Shown one piece after another: positions 32,564-42,746 of a stretch of DNA of 64,000 nucleotides. This DNA is from RGIG5612 sp050944475. Lineage in GTDB: Bacteria > Bacillota > Clostridia > Lachnospirales > Lachnospiraceae. Position 1 is the first letter of the stretch; each line of letters starts with the position of its first letter. The stretch spans positions 1 to 64,000 of the forward strand of contig JBMNRD010000008.1 of the NCBI GenBank assembly GCA_050944475.1. Direction: 5' to 3'. The notes beneath the pieces are model-generated. The model had not been told where the DNA came from. It saw only the letters and a program-made list of their open reading frames with translations, and did not search any database. The translations under genes and the position numbers were made by a program.

Positions 32564-35014
32564 ATGCAAAAGAAACCATTTACGCAATACGCACAGGAAG
32601 TCATTGAGGCGGCGACGGAGGCAGCGGCCGAGCTCGGCCATGTTTACATAGGCACAGAGCATCTGCTGATAGGGCTGGCTGATGTTGAGGGCTCGATTTC
32701 GCAAAAGCTCCTGGGCAACCAGAATATTACCGCTGAGGGAATAAAATCGTTGATTCAGAAGACCTTTTCCGGAGGGCAGGAGGTAATCGTAAGCGAGGCG
32801 GAGGGCTTTACCCCCAGAGCAGGGGAGCTTCTGGATAATGCCGGCGGCGAGGCCGAACGCTTCGGCTCCGCTACCGTAGGAACGGAGCATATCCTCATTG
32901 CTCTTATTAAGCAGGAGGACAGTTCCGCGGTAAGAATCCTTTTGGGAATGGGAGCCAACAGGCAGAAGCTTTTTACGGAAATACTTATCAGCATGGGTGT
33001 TGACCATAGAAAACACAAAGAAGAAATAACAGGGACCAGGAGTGAGAAAAGGGATGCGGAAAGCAGTATTCTCAAAGATTTTACCTCTGACTTGTGCGAG
33101 GAGGCAAGGCAGGGCAGATTGGATCCGGTTATCGGACGTCAGGACGAAATAGCAAGAATTGTCCAGATTCTCAGCCGCCGTACAAAGAACAATCCGTGTC
33201 TTGTCGGGGAGCCCGGCGTGGGGAAGACCGCTATAGTGTGGGCACTTGCCCGAAAAATTGTAGACGGCGAGATTGCAGGTCCTGTATCAAGAATGCGCAT
33301 TCTCAGTCTGGACCTGCCTGCAATGGTGGCCGGCACCAAGTATCGGGGCGAATTTGAAGAAAGAGTTAAAAAGATTTTAAGCGAAGTCCGCGAGGACGGC
33401 AGGATTATTCTGTTCATGGATGAGATTCATACCATGATAGGAGCAGGCGGTTCGGAGGGTTCCATAGATGCGGCAAACATCCTGAAGCCCGCCCTTTCGA
33501 GGGGTGAGATAAGCATTATCGGCGCCACTACAATGGACGAGTACAGGAAGTATTTTGAAAAGGACGCAGCCCTTGCAAGGCGTTTCCAGCCGGTTTATGT
33601 GGAACAGCCAAGCGACTCCGAGGCCATAAAAATCCTGCAGGGACTAAGGACGCGATATGAGGAGCATCACGGAGTGGTGATTACGGACAAGGCCATCGAA
33701 AGTGCCGTGAATCTTTCCACCAGATACATCAACGACCGTTTTCTTCCTGATAAGGCCATAGACCTGATTGACGAGGCTTCATCCAGAGTGAGGCTGGATT
33801 CCTATATGAAATCTCCAAAGGGAACAGCCCTGAAGAAGGAAATAGCCGAAAAGAAAGAACTGCTTGAAGAAGCATTGATTGCAGGAGATATTCAAAGAGC
33901 CCGTCAAATAAGGGTGGATATTGAAATACTGAGCAGCAAGCTGAGCGGACATATAAGGGATGCAAAAAAGAAAAAGGCTGCCGAGCGGCCGAATGTCACC
34001 GACAGCGACATTGCCGATGCGGTTTCAAAATGGACAAGAATCCCCGTTAAGAAGCTGGAACAGGAAGAAAGCGAAAAGCTTTTGAATCTGGAGGAGACCG
34101 TTCATAAAAGGGTGGTTGCGCAGGACGAGGCAGTGAACGCTGTTTCCAGAGCCATCAGAAGAGGCAGGGTGGGCATGAAAAATCCGGCCAAGCCCATAGG
34201 CTCATTTCTCTTCCTCGGACCTACCGGCGTGGGAAAAACGGAACTTTCCAAGGCCTTAGCCGAGGCGCTTTTCGGGACGGATGATGCAATCATAAGGGTT
34301 GATATGTCCGAATATATGGAAAAGCACAGCGTGTCCAAGCTGATCGGTTCGCCGCCCGGTTATGTGGGCTATGATGAGGGCGGGCAGCTGTCCGAGCAGG
34401 TCAGAAGGCATCCTTATTCGGTTGTACTGTTTGACGAGATTGAGAAGGCGCATCCGGATGTGCTTAACATTTTGCTGCAGGTTCTTGACGACGGAAGAAT
34501 AACCGACTCTCACGGCAGGATAACAGATTTTAAAAACACCATTATCATTATGACCAGCAATGCCGGAGCGGGAAGAATTATGGAACCCAAAAATCTCGGC
34601 TTTGCCGCCGAACGGTCCGAAAAACACGACTATAAGACCATGAAGGATGCGGTAATGGAAGAGGTCAAACATATATTTAAGCCTGAATTCATTAACAGAA
34701 TTGATGAGGTCATAGTATTTGCGGCTCTGACAAAGGAGAACATGAAGGACATCATAGATATACTGTTCAATGAAATCGCCGCAAGAGCAAAGTCACAGAT
34801 GAACATCACCTTGACAATTACGGATAAGGCAAAGGACATTCTTGTGGAGAAAGGCTATGATGTCAAGTACGGCGCCCGCGCCCTGAAAAGAAAGGTCCAA
34901 ACGGAAATTGAGGATAGGATGGCGGAGGAAATTCTTGCCGGCCGGATATGCGAGGGCGACCGCGTCAGCATTACGGCAGGCAAAGATCAAATAGTATTCA
35001 GGGTAAGAAAATAA
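32564..35014 (+). CDS. clpC: ATP-dependent Clp protease ATP-binding subunit ClpC
   Basis: 816 residues. Two N-terminal Clp repeats (residues 1-145), first AAA domain with Walker A GEPGVGKT near 214, a middle UVR-type coiled segment (KKEIAEKKELLEEALIAGDIQRARQIRVDIE near 425-455) that marks ClpC, and second AAA domain with GPTGVGKT near 552, VDMSEYMEKHSVSKLIGSPPGYVGY and a C-terminal D2-small domain. It unfolds substrates for ClpP in the cytoplasm. GGAGG precedes the ATG. It is followed directly by radA, its usual partner in Firmicute gene order, but mcsA and mcsB are missing. Confidence 0.95.
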   Translation: MQKKPFTQYAQEVIEAATEAAAELGHVYIGTEHLLIGLADVEGSISQKLLGNQNITAEGIKSLIQKTFSGGQEVIVSEAEGFTPRAGELLDNAGGEAERFGSATVGTEHILIALIKQEDSSAVRILLGMGANRQKLFTEILISMGVDHRKHKEEITGTRSEKRDAESSILKDFTSDLCEEARQGRLDPVIGRQDEIARIVQILSRRTKNNPCLVGEPGVGKTAIVWALARKIVDGEIAGPVSRMRILSLDLPAMVAGTKYRGEFEERVKKILSEVREDGRIILFMDEIHTMIGAGGSEGSIDAANILKPALSRGEISIIGATTMDEYRKYFEKDAALARRFQPVYVEQPSDSEAIKILQGLRTRYEEHHGVVITDKAIESAVNLSTRYINDRFLPDKAIDLIDEASSRVRLDSYMKSPKGTALKKEIAEKKELLEEALIAGDIQRARQIRVDIEILSSKLSGHIRDAKKKKAAERPNVTDSDIADAVSKWTRIPVKKLEQEESEKLLNLEETVHKRVVAQDEAVNAVSRAIRRGRVGMKNPAKPIGSFLFLGPTGVGKTELSKALAEALFGTDDAIIRVDMSEYMEKHSVSKLIGSPPGYVGYDEGGQLSEQVRRHPYSVVLFDEIEKAHPDVLNILLQVLDDGRITDSHGRITDFKNTIIIMTSNAGAGRIMEPKNLGFAAERSEKHDYKTMKDAVMEEVKHIFKPEFINRIDEVIVFAALTKENMKDIIDILFNEIAARAKSQMNITLTITDKAKDILVEKGYDVKYGARALKRKVQTEIEDRMAEEILAGRICEGDRVSITAGKDQIVFRVRK

Positions 35015-36400
35015 ATGGCAAAAGCAAGAGACACGGCATTCTTCTGTAAGGAATGCGGATATGAAAGTTCCAAGTGGACCGGGCAGTGTCCGGTCTGCAA
35101 AGAGTGGAATACAATGGTTGAGGCGCCTTCCCGGACGCCGTTGAAGGCTCAGGTGAGAAAGCCCGCCCCGGCAAGGCCGGCAGAAGAGGTCACCCCCATG
35201 AGCATGTCGGAGATTTCGTCCACGCCGGATGAGCGCATTTGCGTGGGCATCGGCGAGCTTGACAGGGTGCTTGGAGGCGGAATAATTAAAGATTCTCTGG
35301 TGCTGGTGGGGGGAGACCCGGGAATAGGAAAGTCAACCCTGCTTACACAGGTGTGCAGGGAGCTGGGCAACAAGGGAATCAAAGTGCTGTATATTTCCGG
35401 AGAGGAATCCCTGCACCAGATAAAAATGCGTGCCGACCGCCTGGGAGAATTCAATGACAATGTGAAGCTCTTGTGTGAAACCGACCTGGATGTAATAGAA
35501 AGCGTCATTTCCCGGGAAATGCCCCGGGTGTGTATCATAGACTCTATACAGACCATGTATCGTCCGGATGTGGCAGGCGCCCCGGGAAGCATCGGACAGG
35601 TCAGAGAATCGACCGCGATGCTTTTGCAAATGGCAAAGGGCATGGGCATTGCTATCTTCATTGTGGGGCATGTTACCAAAGAGGGCATGGTTGCCGGTCC
35701 CAGAATGTTGGAACATATGGTTGATACGGTTCTTTACTTTGAGGGGGAAAGCCGGGGTATGTACCGCATCCTCAGAGGAGTGAAAAACAGATTCGGCCCC
35801 ACAAATGAGATAGGCGTATTTGAAATGTGCCGGGAAGGACTTAAGGAAGTAAAGAATCCGTCGGAGTTCTTGTTGCTGGGAAGGCCGAAGGATGCCTCGG
35901 GGTCCGTAGTTTCCTGCTCGACCGAGGGAACCCGGCAGATTTTGGTGGAGATACAGGCACTGGTTTCCAAAACGGTGTTCGGCAATCCCCGGAGAAGCGC
36001 CACGGGGATAGATTACAATCGTCTTAACCTGTTGATAGCCGTACTCGAAAAGAGAATGGGGCTGCGCATGTCGGAAATTGATGTTTACGTCAACGTCGCG
36101 GGCGGACTGAAGATTAACGAGCCGGCTCTGGATCTTGCGGTAATTATTGCACTGGCATCGGGCTGTATGGATTTTGTGGTGCCGCAGGACACCATCGCAT
36201 TCGGCGAGGTGGGCCTTGCAGGTGAGGTAAGGAATGTAAGCCAGGCAGAGGCCAGAGCAAATGAGGCCGCAAAGCTGGGATTTAGCACCTGCATTCTTCC
36301 AAAGGCGTCCCTGAAGGGAATTCGCCCGGCGGGAGACATAAGGCTGATAGGGGTTGAAAATGTTCGCGATGCCATAATTCAGGCACAGGAAAGGAAATAA
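35015..36400 (+). CDS. radA: DNA repair protein RadA (Sms)
   Basis: 461 residues; ATG follows the clpC stop with no gap. Order: zinc finger CKECGYESSKWTGQCPVCKEW; RecA-like core with Walker A GGDPGIGKSTLL near 99 and YISGEES; the RadA-specific KNRFGPTNEIGVFEM near 257; and a Lon-protease-like domain (NVAGGLKINEPALDLAVIIALASG) at the end. It processes recombination intermediates by branch migration. Complete and ordinary. Confidence 0.95.
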   Translation: MAKARDTAFFCKECGYESSKWTGQCPVCKEWNTMVEAPSRTPLKAQVRKPAPARPAEEVTPMSMSEISSTPDERICVGIGELDRVLGGGIIKDSLVLVGGDPGIGKSTLLTQVCRELGNKGIKVLYISGEESLHQIKMRADRLGEFNDNVKLLCETDLDVIESVISREMPRVCIIDSIQTMYRPDVAGAPGSIGQVRESTAMLLQMAKGMGIAIFIVGHVTKEGMVAGPRMLEHMVDTVLYFEGESRGMYRILRGVKNRFGPTNEIGVFEMCREGLKEVKNPSEFLLLGRPKDASGSVVSCSTEGTRQILVEIQALVSKTVFGNPRRSATGIDYNRLNLLIAVLEKRMGLRMSEIDVYVNVAGGLKINEPALDLAVIIALASGCMDFVVPQDTIAFGEVGLAGEVRNVSQAEARANEAAKLGFSTCILPKASLKGIRPAGDIRLIGVENVRDAIIQAQERK

Positions 36401-36476
36401 TAAAGGACAAGCCGCGGAAAATATAGTATAATTCTTTATTGTATGTCAAAGAAAATGTTAAAAAAGGCATAAAAAA

Positions 36477-36547
36477 CAGGGGAAGAGAGATTCGAACTCC
36501 CGTGAACGGTTTTGGAGACCGTCATACTACCGCTGTATGATTCCCCT
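36477..36547 (-). tRNA. tRNA-Trp (anticodon CCA)
   Basis: Reading the minus strand gives a full cloverleaf: 7-bp acceptor AGGGGAA/TTCCCCT, D-stem ATAC/GTAT, anticodon stem ACGGT/ACCGT with loop CTCCAAA (anticodon CCA), T-arm GGGAG-TTCGAAT-CTCTC, and discriminator G. The CCA end is not encoded. It lies opposite in direction to radA and rel, in the gap between them. Confidence 0.93.
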
Positions 36548-36597
36548 GAGCGCTTAAATATATATCACACCGAGAGCGGGATTGTCAAGCAGAACAG

Positions 36598-38919
36598 ATG
36601 GAAAACGGTATAAAGGAAGTCACAATCAATAAAACGGCAGATAAGGTCAGTGATGAAAACCTGCGCCGAATAAATGCCCCGGAGGCGCCCAAGTCGCCGG
36701 AGGTTTTATTTGAGAAGCTTATTGAGTCGGTGAAAAGAAACCGTCCCACCGATGACGCATCAATACTGAAAAGGGCCTATGATCTTGCTGCCCGTGCTCA
36801 CATTGACCAGAAGAGACATTCCGGTGAGCCTTATATCACACATCCCCTTGAGGTTGCCATAATCCTTGTAGATATCGGCATGGATATGGACAGCATTGCC
36901 GCCGGAATACTGCATGACGTAATTGAGGATACAGCAGTAACCTATAAGGAGTTGGAGCAGGATTTCGGAAAAGAAATGGCTGATCTGGTTGAGGGAGTTA
37001 CCAAGCTGACAAAGATTAAATATACTTTCGACAAAGTGGAAATACAGGCGGAGAATTTACGGAAAATGTTTTTGGCCATGGCCGATGACATCCGTGTAAT
37101 CATTATCAAGCTGGCGGACAGACTGCATAACATGCGTACCCTTCAGTACATGACAAGAAGCAAACAGCTGGACAAGGCGAAGGAGACAATGGAAATCTAT
37201 GCCCCCATTGCCAGCAGGCTGGGTATTTCGAGGATAAAGACCGAGCTGGACGACCTTGCGTTTAAATACTCGGACCCTGATACATACTACAGCCTGTCGG
37301 AAGGGCTGGATGCAAGAAAGGCGACAACCGACGATTTTATCAAGGAAATGCTTTTCCAGGTCAACACCCATATGTTTGAGGCTGAAATAGAATGTGAGGT
37401 TGAGGGAAGGGTCAAGCATATCTTCAGCATTTACAAAAAAATGATTAACCAGAACAAATCTCTGGACCAGATTTACGATTTGTTCGCAGTGCGCATCAAG
37501 GTGGAGTCGGTAAAGGACTGCTATGCGGCTCTGGGCATCCTGCATGAGACATACAAGCCCATTCCCGGGCGATTCAAGGACTACATAGCCATGCCCAAGG
37601 CAAATATGTACCAGTCGCTGCATACCACCCTAATCAGTCTTTCGGGGCAGCCTTTTGAAGTGCAGATAAGGACATTTGATATGCATATCACGGCTGAGTA
37701 CGGTATTGCGGCTCACTGGAAGTACAAGGAAGGCAAAAAAATTACCGACAAGACCGTTAAACCCGGCGAAGAGAAGAAACTGAGCTGGTTGAAACAGATT
37801 CTTGACTGGCAGGAGAATACCTCGGATAATGAGGAGTTTTTGGATTTTCTGAAGAGCGATCTGGACCTTTTCTCGGACGACGTTTTCTGCTTTACTCCAC
37901 AGGGAGATGTAAAGAACCTGCCTGCCGGCTCAACACCGATAGATTTTGCCTATAGCATCCATTCCGCCGTGGGCAACAGGATGATAGGCGCCAGAGTAAA
38001 TGAGAAGATAGTCAATATTGACTACAGGCTTCAAAACGGTGACCGGGTGGAGATAATCACGTCTCAGAATACAAAGGGTCCGAGCAAGGACTGGCTGAGT
38101 ATTGTTAAGAGTACCCAGGCAAAGAATAAGATTAATCAGTGGTTCCGGACCGTCAACAAGGAGGACAACATTGCCAGAGGCAAGGAATTGGTGGAGAAGT
38201 ATCTCAAGTCCAAGGGAATCAATGAGCCGGGCATGTTTGCTCAGGAATATATAAATGCGGTGTTGTCGAAATACAGTTACAGGGACTGGGATTCCGTGCT
38301 TGCCGCCGTAGGTCACGGAGGCTTGAAGGAAGGCCAGGTAATTAACCGGCTTTACGAGGAATATAAAAAGAAAAATAAAAAGAAAGAAATGACCGATGAT
38401 GACGTTTTCAAGGCTGTGTCCGGGGCCGCGTCAAAGGTCAGAGAAAGCAGCAAGGGCAGCAACGGTATTGTTGTCCGCGGAATACATGATGTGGCGGTAA
38501 GGTTCGCTAAATGCTGCAGCCCGGTTCCGGGAGACGATATTGTGGGCTTTGTGACCCGGGGCAGAGGCGTGACTATTCACCGAACAGACTGCGTGAATGT
38601 TGTAAATCTTTCCAGCCTTGAAAGGGCAAGACTCATCGAAGCCCAATGGGACAAGCCGCAGAGCGCTTTTGTAGATGAAAAATACGCGGTTGAGATACGT
38701 GTTTTTGCCAATAACAGGGTGGGACTTTTGGTGGATATTTCCAAAATCTTATCGGAGATGGATTTGAATGTCACCAACCTCAATGCCCGGCTGAATAAGA
38801 AACAGGAGGCCACTCTTGATGTGGGCTTCAGGATTTCATCCAAAAACGAGTTGGAGAAGGTTATTGCAAAGCTGAATCAGGTCGAAGATGTGAAAGATAT
38901 AACCAGAACGAGGGGGTAA
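36598..38919 (+). CDS. relA: Bifunctional (p)ppGpp synthetase/hydrolase (RelA/SpoT family)
   Basis: 773 residues. HD hydrolase domain with RHSGEPYITHPLEVA and GILHDVIEDT near residues 75-115, an intact metal-binding pattern; synthetase domain with GRFKDYIAMPKANMYQSLHTTL and EVQIRTFDMHITAEYGIAAHWKYK near 320-380; TGS domain (VFCFTPQGDVKNLPAGSTPIDFAYSIH) near 430; C-terminal ACT domain. It makes and degrades the stringent alarmone. It has a short ~40-residue N-terminal extension. It heads a housekeeping run: MBL hydrolase, hisS, aspS and tgt follow on the same strand with short gaps. The ribosome site is weak. Confidence 0.95.
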   Translation: MENGIKEVTINKTADKVSDENLRRINAPEAPKSPEVLFEKLIESVKRNRPTDDASILKRAYDLAARAHIDQKRHSGEPYITHPLEVAIILVDIGMDMDSIAAGILHDVIEDTAVTYKELEQDFGKEMADLVEGVTKLTKIKYTFDKVEIQAENLRKMFLAMADDIRVIIIKLADRLHNMRTLQYMTRSKQLDKAKETMEIYAPIASRLGISRIKTELDDLAFKYSDPDTYYSLSEGLDARKATTDDFIKEMLFQVNTHMFEAEIECEVEGRVKHIFSIYKKMINQNKSLDQIYDLFAVRIKVESVKDCYAALGILHETYKPIPGRFKDYIAMPKANMYQSLHTTLISLSGQPFEVQIRTFDMHITAEYGIAAHWKYKEGKKITDKTVKPGEEKKLSWLKQILDWQENTSDNEEFLDFLKSDLDLFSDDVFCFTPQGDVKNLPAGSTPIDFAYSIHSAVGNRMIGARVNEKIVNIDYRLQNGDRVEIITSQNTKGPSKDWLSIVKSTQAKNKINQWFRTVNKEDNIARGKELVEKYLKSKGINEPGMFAQEYINAVLSKYSYRDWDSVLAAVGHGGLKEGQVINRLYEEYKKKNKKKEMTDDDVFKAVSGAASKVRESSKGSNGIVVRGIHDVAVRFAKCCSPVPGDDIVGFVTRGRGVTIHRTDCVNVVNLSSLERARLIEAQWDKPQSAFVDEKYAVEIRVFANNRVGLLVDISKILSEMDLNVTNLNARLNKKQEATLDVGFRISSKNELEKVIAKLNQVEDVKDITRTRG

Positions 38920-38921
38920 AA

Positions 38922-39548
38922 ATGGGAGAAATAAGGATTAACTGTGTAAAGGTAGGCATGCTGGCCACCAATTGCTATTTGGTTTATGACGAGGATGAAA
39001 AAAGGGCTGTTGTTTGCGATCCCGGCGACAATGCGGAGTTCATTGCAGATTGCGTGGAAAAGCTGGGTCTTGAAGCCGAAGCGATTTTCCTGACGCATGC
39101 TCATATGGACCATATCCAGGCTGTTGACGAGCTGAAGGAAAAATACGCAGTACCGGTATACGTGCATGAGGCGGATGAGCCTATGCTTAAGAGCACCTCA
39201 TACAACATGGGTTGCAAAGTGATTACCCTTACGGATGAGGATGTGCGCCTGAAGGGCGGAGAGGTACTTAACATCGGAAAAATGGAGATTCATGTCATTC
39301 ATACCCCCGGTCATACTCCCGGAGGGGTATGTTACTATTTCCCGGCGGGGGGATTTTTATTATCGGGAGATACCATGTTTCGTTATTCCTGGGGAAGAAC
39401 CGATTTCCCGGGAGGAAGCGAAAGAGACCTTATGAAATCGATAAGGGAAAAGCTTCTGCCTCTGCCGGAGGAAACAATCGTTTACCCGGGCCACGAGGGG
39501 GCAACGAAAATAGGTGACGAAAGAAGAGTTCACAGATACGAGGCATAG
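38922..39548 (+). CDS. MBL-fold metallohydrolase (glyoxalase II-like)
   Basis: 208 residues, 2 bp after rel. Metal motifs THAHMDHIQ, the His of HTPGHTPGG, GDTMFRYSWGRTDF and the late His of PGHEGAT are all present, so a dinuclear zinc site is expected. This rel-MBL-hisS arrangement is common in Clostridia. The substrate is uncertain: glyoxalase II-like thioesterases are the closest well-known relatives, but this subgroup is short and may act on other thioesters. Confidence 0.88.
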   Translation: MGEIRINCVKVGMLATNCYLVYDEDEKRAVVCDPGDNAEFIADCVEKLGLEAEAIFLTHAHMDHIQAVDELKEKYAVPVYVHEADEPMLKSTSYNMGCKVITLTDEDVRLKGGEVLNIGKMEIHVIHTPGHTPGGVCYYFPAGGFLLSGDTMFRYSWGRTDFPGGSERDLMKSIREKLLPLPEETIVYPGHEGATKIGDERRVHRYEA

Positions 39549-39599
39549 AAGTGCCTGCAGGCATTATGTATCGTATTATAGATTAGCCGGAGGATTGGA

Positions 39600-40859
39600 A
39601 TGATAACACAGGCACCGAGGGGAACCGCCGACTGGTTCGGCGACGAGATGAGAAAAAGAGAGGTTGTGGAGCAGGTCTGCAAGGACGTCGCCGGTCTCTA
39701 TAACATAAAGCAGATTATGACACCGATGTTTGAGCATACCCTGCTTTTTACGCGGGGCGTGGGAGAAACAACGGATGTGGTTCAAAAGCAAATGTACACC
39801 TTCGAGGATAAGGGAGGAAGAAGCATTTCCCTGAAGCCCGAGGGGACCGCAGGAGTAATCAGGGCGTACCTTGAGCACGGCATGTATTCCGAGAGCGGAT
39901 TGTGCAAGCTCTTTTATATCACACCGGCATTCCGATATGAGAAGCCTCAGAGCGGGCGCCTGCGGCAGCACCATCAGTTCGGGGTGGAAATGATCGGAAG
40001 CAAATCTCCGATGGTTGAGGCCGAGCTGATAAGCCTTGTCAGCACTATAGTTGAAAGGCTGGGACTAAAGAATATTGAGGTTCGTATCAATTCCATAGGC
40101 TGCCTGAACTGCAGGAGAAATTACAACAAGGCACTGCTCGAGTATCTGAATGAATACAAGGACTGCCTTTGCAGGGTCTGCAGGGAGAGAATGGAGAAAA
40201 ACCCCCTGCGTGTTATTGACTGTAAGGAAGGGCCGTGCGGGGAAATTGTTGCAAATGCCCCCAGAACCATAGACTATCTGGATGAGGAGTGCAAAAATCA
40301 TTTTGAAGAACTGAAGAGCATACTTGACGAAATCGGGATAAAGTACAGTGTCGACACCGGGATCGTAAGGGGTCTGGATTATTATACAAAAACGGTTTTC
40401 GAATTTGTCAATAAAGACGGCTTCACCTTATGCGGAGGAGGCCGTTATGACAACCTTGTCCATGAAATTGACAATAAGCAGGATATTCCTTCGGCGGGTT
40501 TCGGCATGGGACTGGAGCGAATTCTTTATTTTCTTGAGCTGGAGGGGATTGACCTTGGAGGGGTTGCCCCGCCGGATTTGTATGTGGGATTCATGAATGA
40601 TGTGCGCAATGATGCCTGCCGGATTATTTCCCGACTCAGGCAGCAGGGCATCTGCGTGGAAACAGACTATCTTGGCAAGTCTGTTAAAGCCCAGATGAAG
40701 TATGCCAATAAGCTGAGGGCGCCCTTTGTGGTGATACTCGGCAGAGATGAGATAGACTCGGACAGTGTAAGAGTGAAAAACATGGCCGACGGAAGCGAAA
40801 TTCAATGCAGCGTTGATGCAATCGCAAATGTGATACGCGGATATGGTGCACAGGCTTAA
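39600..40859 (+). CDS. hisS: Histidyl-tRNA synthetase
   Basis: 419 residues, class II synthetase: motif 1 region after APRGTADWFGDE, motif 2 FRYEKPQSGRLRQHHQFGVEMIG, His-specific RGLDYYTKTVFEF and motif 3 GGGRYDNLV ... GFGMGLERIL. The C-terminal anticodon-binding domain follows (DACRIISRLRQQGICVETDYLGKSVKAQMKYANKL). GGAGG precedes the ATG. No T-box leader fits in the 51 bp upstream. Confidence 0.96.
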   Translation: MITQAPRGTADWFGDEMRKREVVEQVCKDVAGLYNIKQIMTPMFEHTLLFTRGVGETTDVVQKQMYTFEDKGGRSISLKPEGTAGVIRAYLEHGMYSESGLCKLFYITPAFRYEKPQSGRLRQHHQFGVEMIGSKSPMVEAELISLVSTIVERLGLKNIEVRINSIGCLNCRRNYNKALLEYLNEYKDCLCRVCRERMEKNPLRVIDCKEGPCGEIVANAPRTIDYLDEECKNHFEELKSILDEIGIKYSVDTGIVRGLDYYTKTVFEFVNKDGFTLCGGGRYDNLVHEIDNKQDIPSAGFGMGLERILYFLELEGIDLGGVAPPDLYVGFMNDVRNDACRIISRLRQQGICVETDYLGKSVKAQMKYANKLRAPFVVILGRDEIDSDSVRVKNMADGSEIQCSVDAIANVIRGYGAQA

Positions 40860-40895
40860 TTTTTATTACTGGGGCGGATGCCCGGAGGAAATTAA

Positions 40896-42698
40896 ATGGC
40901 GGAATTAATGCGTGGCTATGCAAGAAGCCACCGATGTACTCAGGTAAGTAATGAGCAGGTGGGAGAACTGGTGACTCTGATGGGATGGGTTAACAGGCGT
41001 AGAAACCTGGGGAGCCTTATTTTTGTGGATCTCAGGGACAGAACAGGCCTTATCCAGCTGCTTTTTGACGAGGAAAATATCGGAGCCGAAGGCTATGAAA
41101 AGGCCGGAAGTCTGAGAAATGAATTTGTCATTGCAGTCAGAGGGCTCGTCCAGTTAAGGGAAGGCGCCGTAAATGAGGACCTTGTGACAGGAGACATTGA
41201 AATCAAGGTGCTGGATCTTTGTATTCTTTCCCAGGCTCAGGCGCTGCCCTTTCCGGTTGAGGAGAATTCTCAGACCAAGGATGAGTTGAGGCTGAAGTAC
41301 AGGTATCTTGATTTGAGAAGGCCGGATATCCAAAGAAATATCATTTTCCGGAGCAAGGTGTCCAAGAGCATAAGGGACTTCCTGTGTTCCGAAGGCTTCC
41401 TTGAGATTGAGACACCCATGCTGTGCAAGAGCACACCGGAGGGAGCCAGAGACTATCTTGTTCCCAGCCGCCTTCATCCAGGCTCGTTTTATGCGCTTCC
41501 CCAGTCACCGCAGATATATAAGCAGTTGCTGATGTGTTCGGGCTATGACAGATACTTTCAATTGGCAAGATGCTTCAGGGACGAGGATTTGAGGGCGGAC
41601 AGGCAGCCTGAATTCACACAGGTGGACATGGAGCTTTCGTTTGCGGATGCGGATACGGTAATGGATGTAAATGAGCGCCTTCTTGCTCATGTGTTCAAGG
41701 AGTGTCTCGATTATGACATTCCTCTTCCCGTCAGGAGAATGACTTGGCATGAGGCCATGGAACGTTACGGCTCGGACAAGCCCGATACAAGGTTCGGTAT
41801 GGAGCTGACGGACATTTCCGGCACGGTAAAGGAATGCGGTTTCGGAGTTTTTGCCGGCGCCGTTGCCAAAGGAGGAAGCGTGCGCGGAATCAATGCAAAG
41901 GGTCAGGCTGAAATGTCGCGCAAGAAAATTGACTCTCTGATTGAGTATGTAAAGGGACAGGGGGCAAAGGGGCTTGCATATCTCGGCCTCAACACGGACG
42001 GGACGTATAAATCCACGTTCGCCAAATTCCTAACCCGGGAAGAGATTGATGCAATTGTGCTTGAAATGGGTGCGGAAAAGGGTGACCTGCTGTTCTTTGC
42101 CGCCGATACGGATAAAACGGTATTTGCCTCGCTGGGAGCCTTAAGGCTCCTGCTCGGGGAAATGCTGGGGCTGATTGACAAGAGCCTGTTCAACTTTTTA
42201 TGGATAACGGAATTCCCGCTTCTTGAATATTCGGAGGAGGAAGACAGATGGGTGGCGATGCACCATCCGTTCACCATGCCGAATGAAGAGGATATGCAAT
42301 ATCTTGATACCGAGCCGTGGAAGGCCAGAGCAAATGCCTACGATATCGTTTTGAACGGTGTGGAGCTGGGAGGCGGTTCGGAAAGAATTTATGATGCCGA
42401 AATTCAGGAAAAAATGTTCCGTGCTATCGGATTTACACCTGAGGAGGCAAACGAGAAATTCGGTTTCCTGTTGGAGGCTTTCAAATACGGGGTGCCGCCG
42501 CATGCAGGCCTTGCCTATGGTCTTGACAGGGTTGTAATGCTGATGGCCGGCTGTGATTCCATCCGGGATGTTATTGCGTTTCCGAAGGTCAAGGATGCTT
42601 CCTGCCTGATGACCCGGGCGCCCGGAAGCGTGGATGAAAAACAGCTCAGGGAGCTTGGACTTGAAATTAATATTCCGGGCAGTGAAACTGAAGAATAA
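40896..42698 (+). CDS. aspS: Aspartyl-tRNA synthetase (long bacterial type)
   Basis: 600 residues. N-terminal OB fold (LVTLMGWVNRRRNLGSLIFVDLRDRTG), class II motif 1 (FLCSEGFLEIETPMLCKSTPEGARDYLVPSR), motif 2 (RYFQLARCFRDEDLRADRQPEFTQVDMELSF), the bacterial GAD insert at ~290-420, and motif 3 (GLAYGLDRVVMLMAG). It charges tRNA-Asp; whether it is discriminating cannot be told by eye. It follows hisS by 36 bp with GGAGG. Confidence 0.96.
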   Translation: MAELMRGYARSHRCTQVSNEQVGELVTLMGWVNRRRNLGSLIFVDLRDRTGLIQLLFDEENIGAEGYEKAGSLRNEFVIAVRGLVQLREGAVNEDLVTGDIEIKVLDLCILSQAQALPFPVEENSQTKDELRLKYRYLDLRRPDIQRNIIFRSKVSKSIRDFLCSEGFLEIETPMLCKSTPEGARDYLVPSRLHPGSFYALPQSPQIYKQLLMCSGYDRYFQLARCFRDEDLRADRQPEFTQVDMELSFADADTVMDVNERLLAHVFKECLDYDIPLPVRRMTWHEAMERYGSDKPDTRFGMELTDISGTVKECGFGVFAGAVAKGGSVRGINAKGQAEMSRKKIDSLIEYVKGQGAKGLAYLGLNTDGTYKSTFAKFLTREEIDAIVLEMGAEKGDLLFFAADTDKTVFASLGALRLLLGEMLGLIDKSLFNFLWITEFPLLEYSEEEDRWVAMHHPFTMPNEEDMQYLDTEPWKARANAYDIVLNGVELGGGSERIYDAEIQEKMFRAIGFTPEEANEKFGFLLEAFKYGVPPHAGLAYGLDRVVMLMAGCDSIRDVIAFPKVKDASCLMTRAPGSVDEKQLRELGLEINIPGSETEE

Positions 42699-42746
42699 TT
42701 ACCGGTGGACCGTCTCGGAGACGGTTCGAAGCTTGATAAAGAAAAT

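Noticed and set aside
39549..40895. T-box leader before hisS or aspS
   Set aside because: The gaps are 51 and 36 bp, too short for a T-box.
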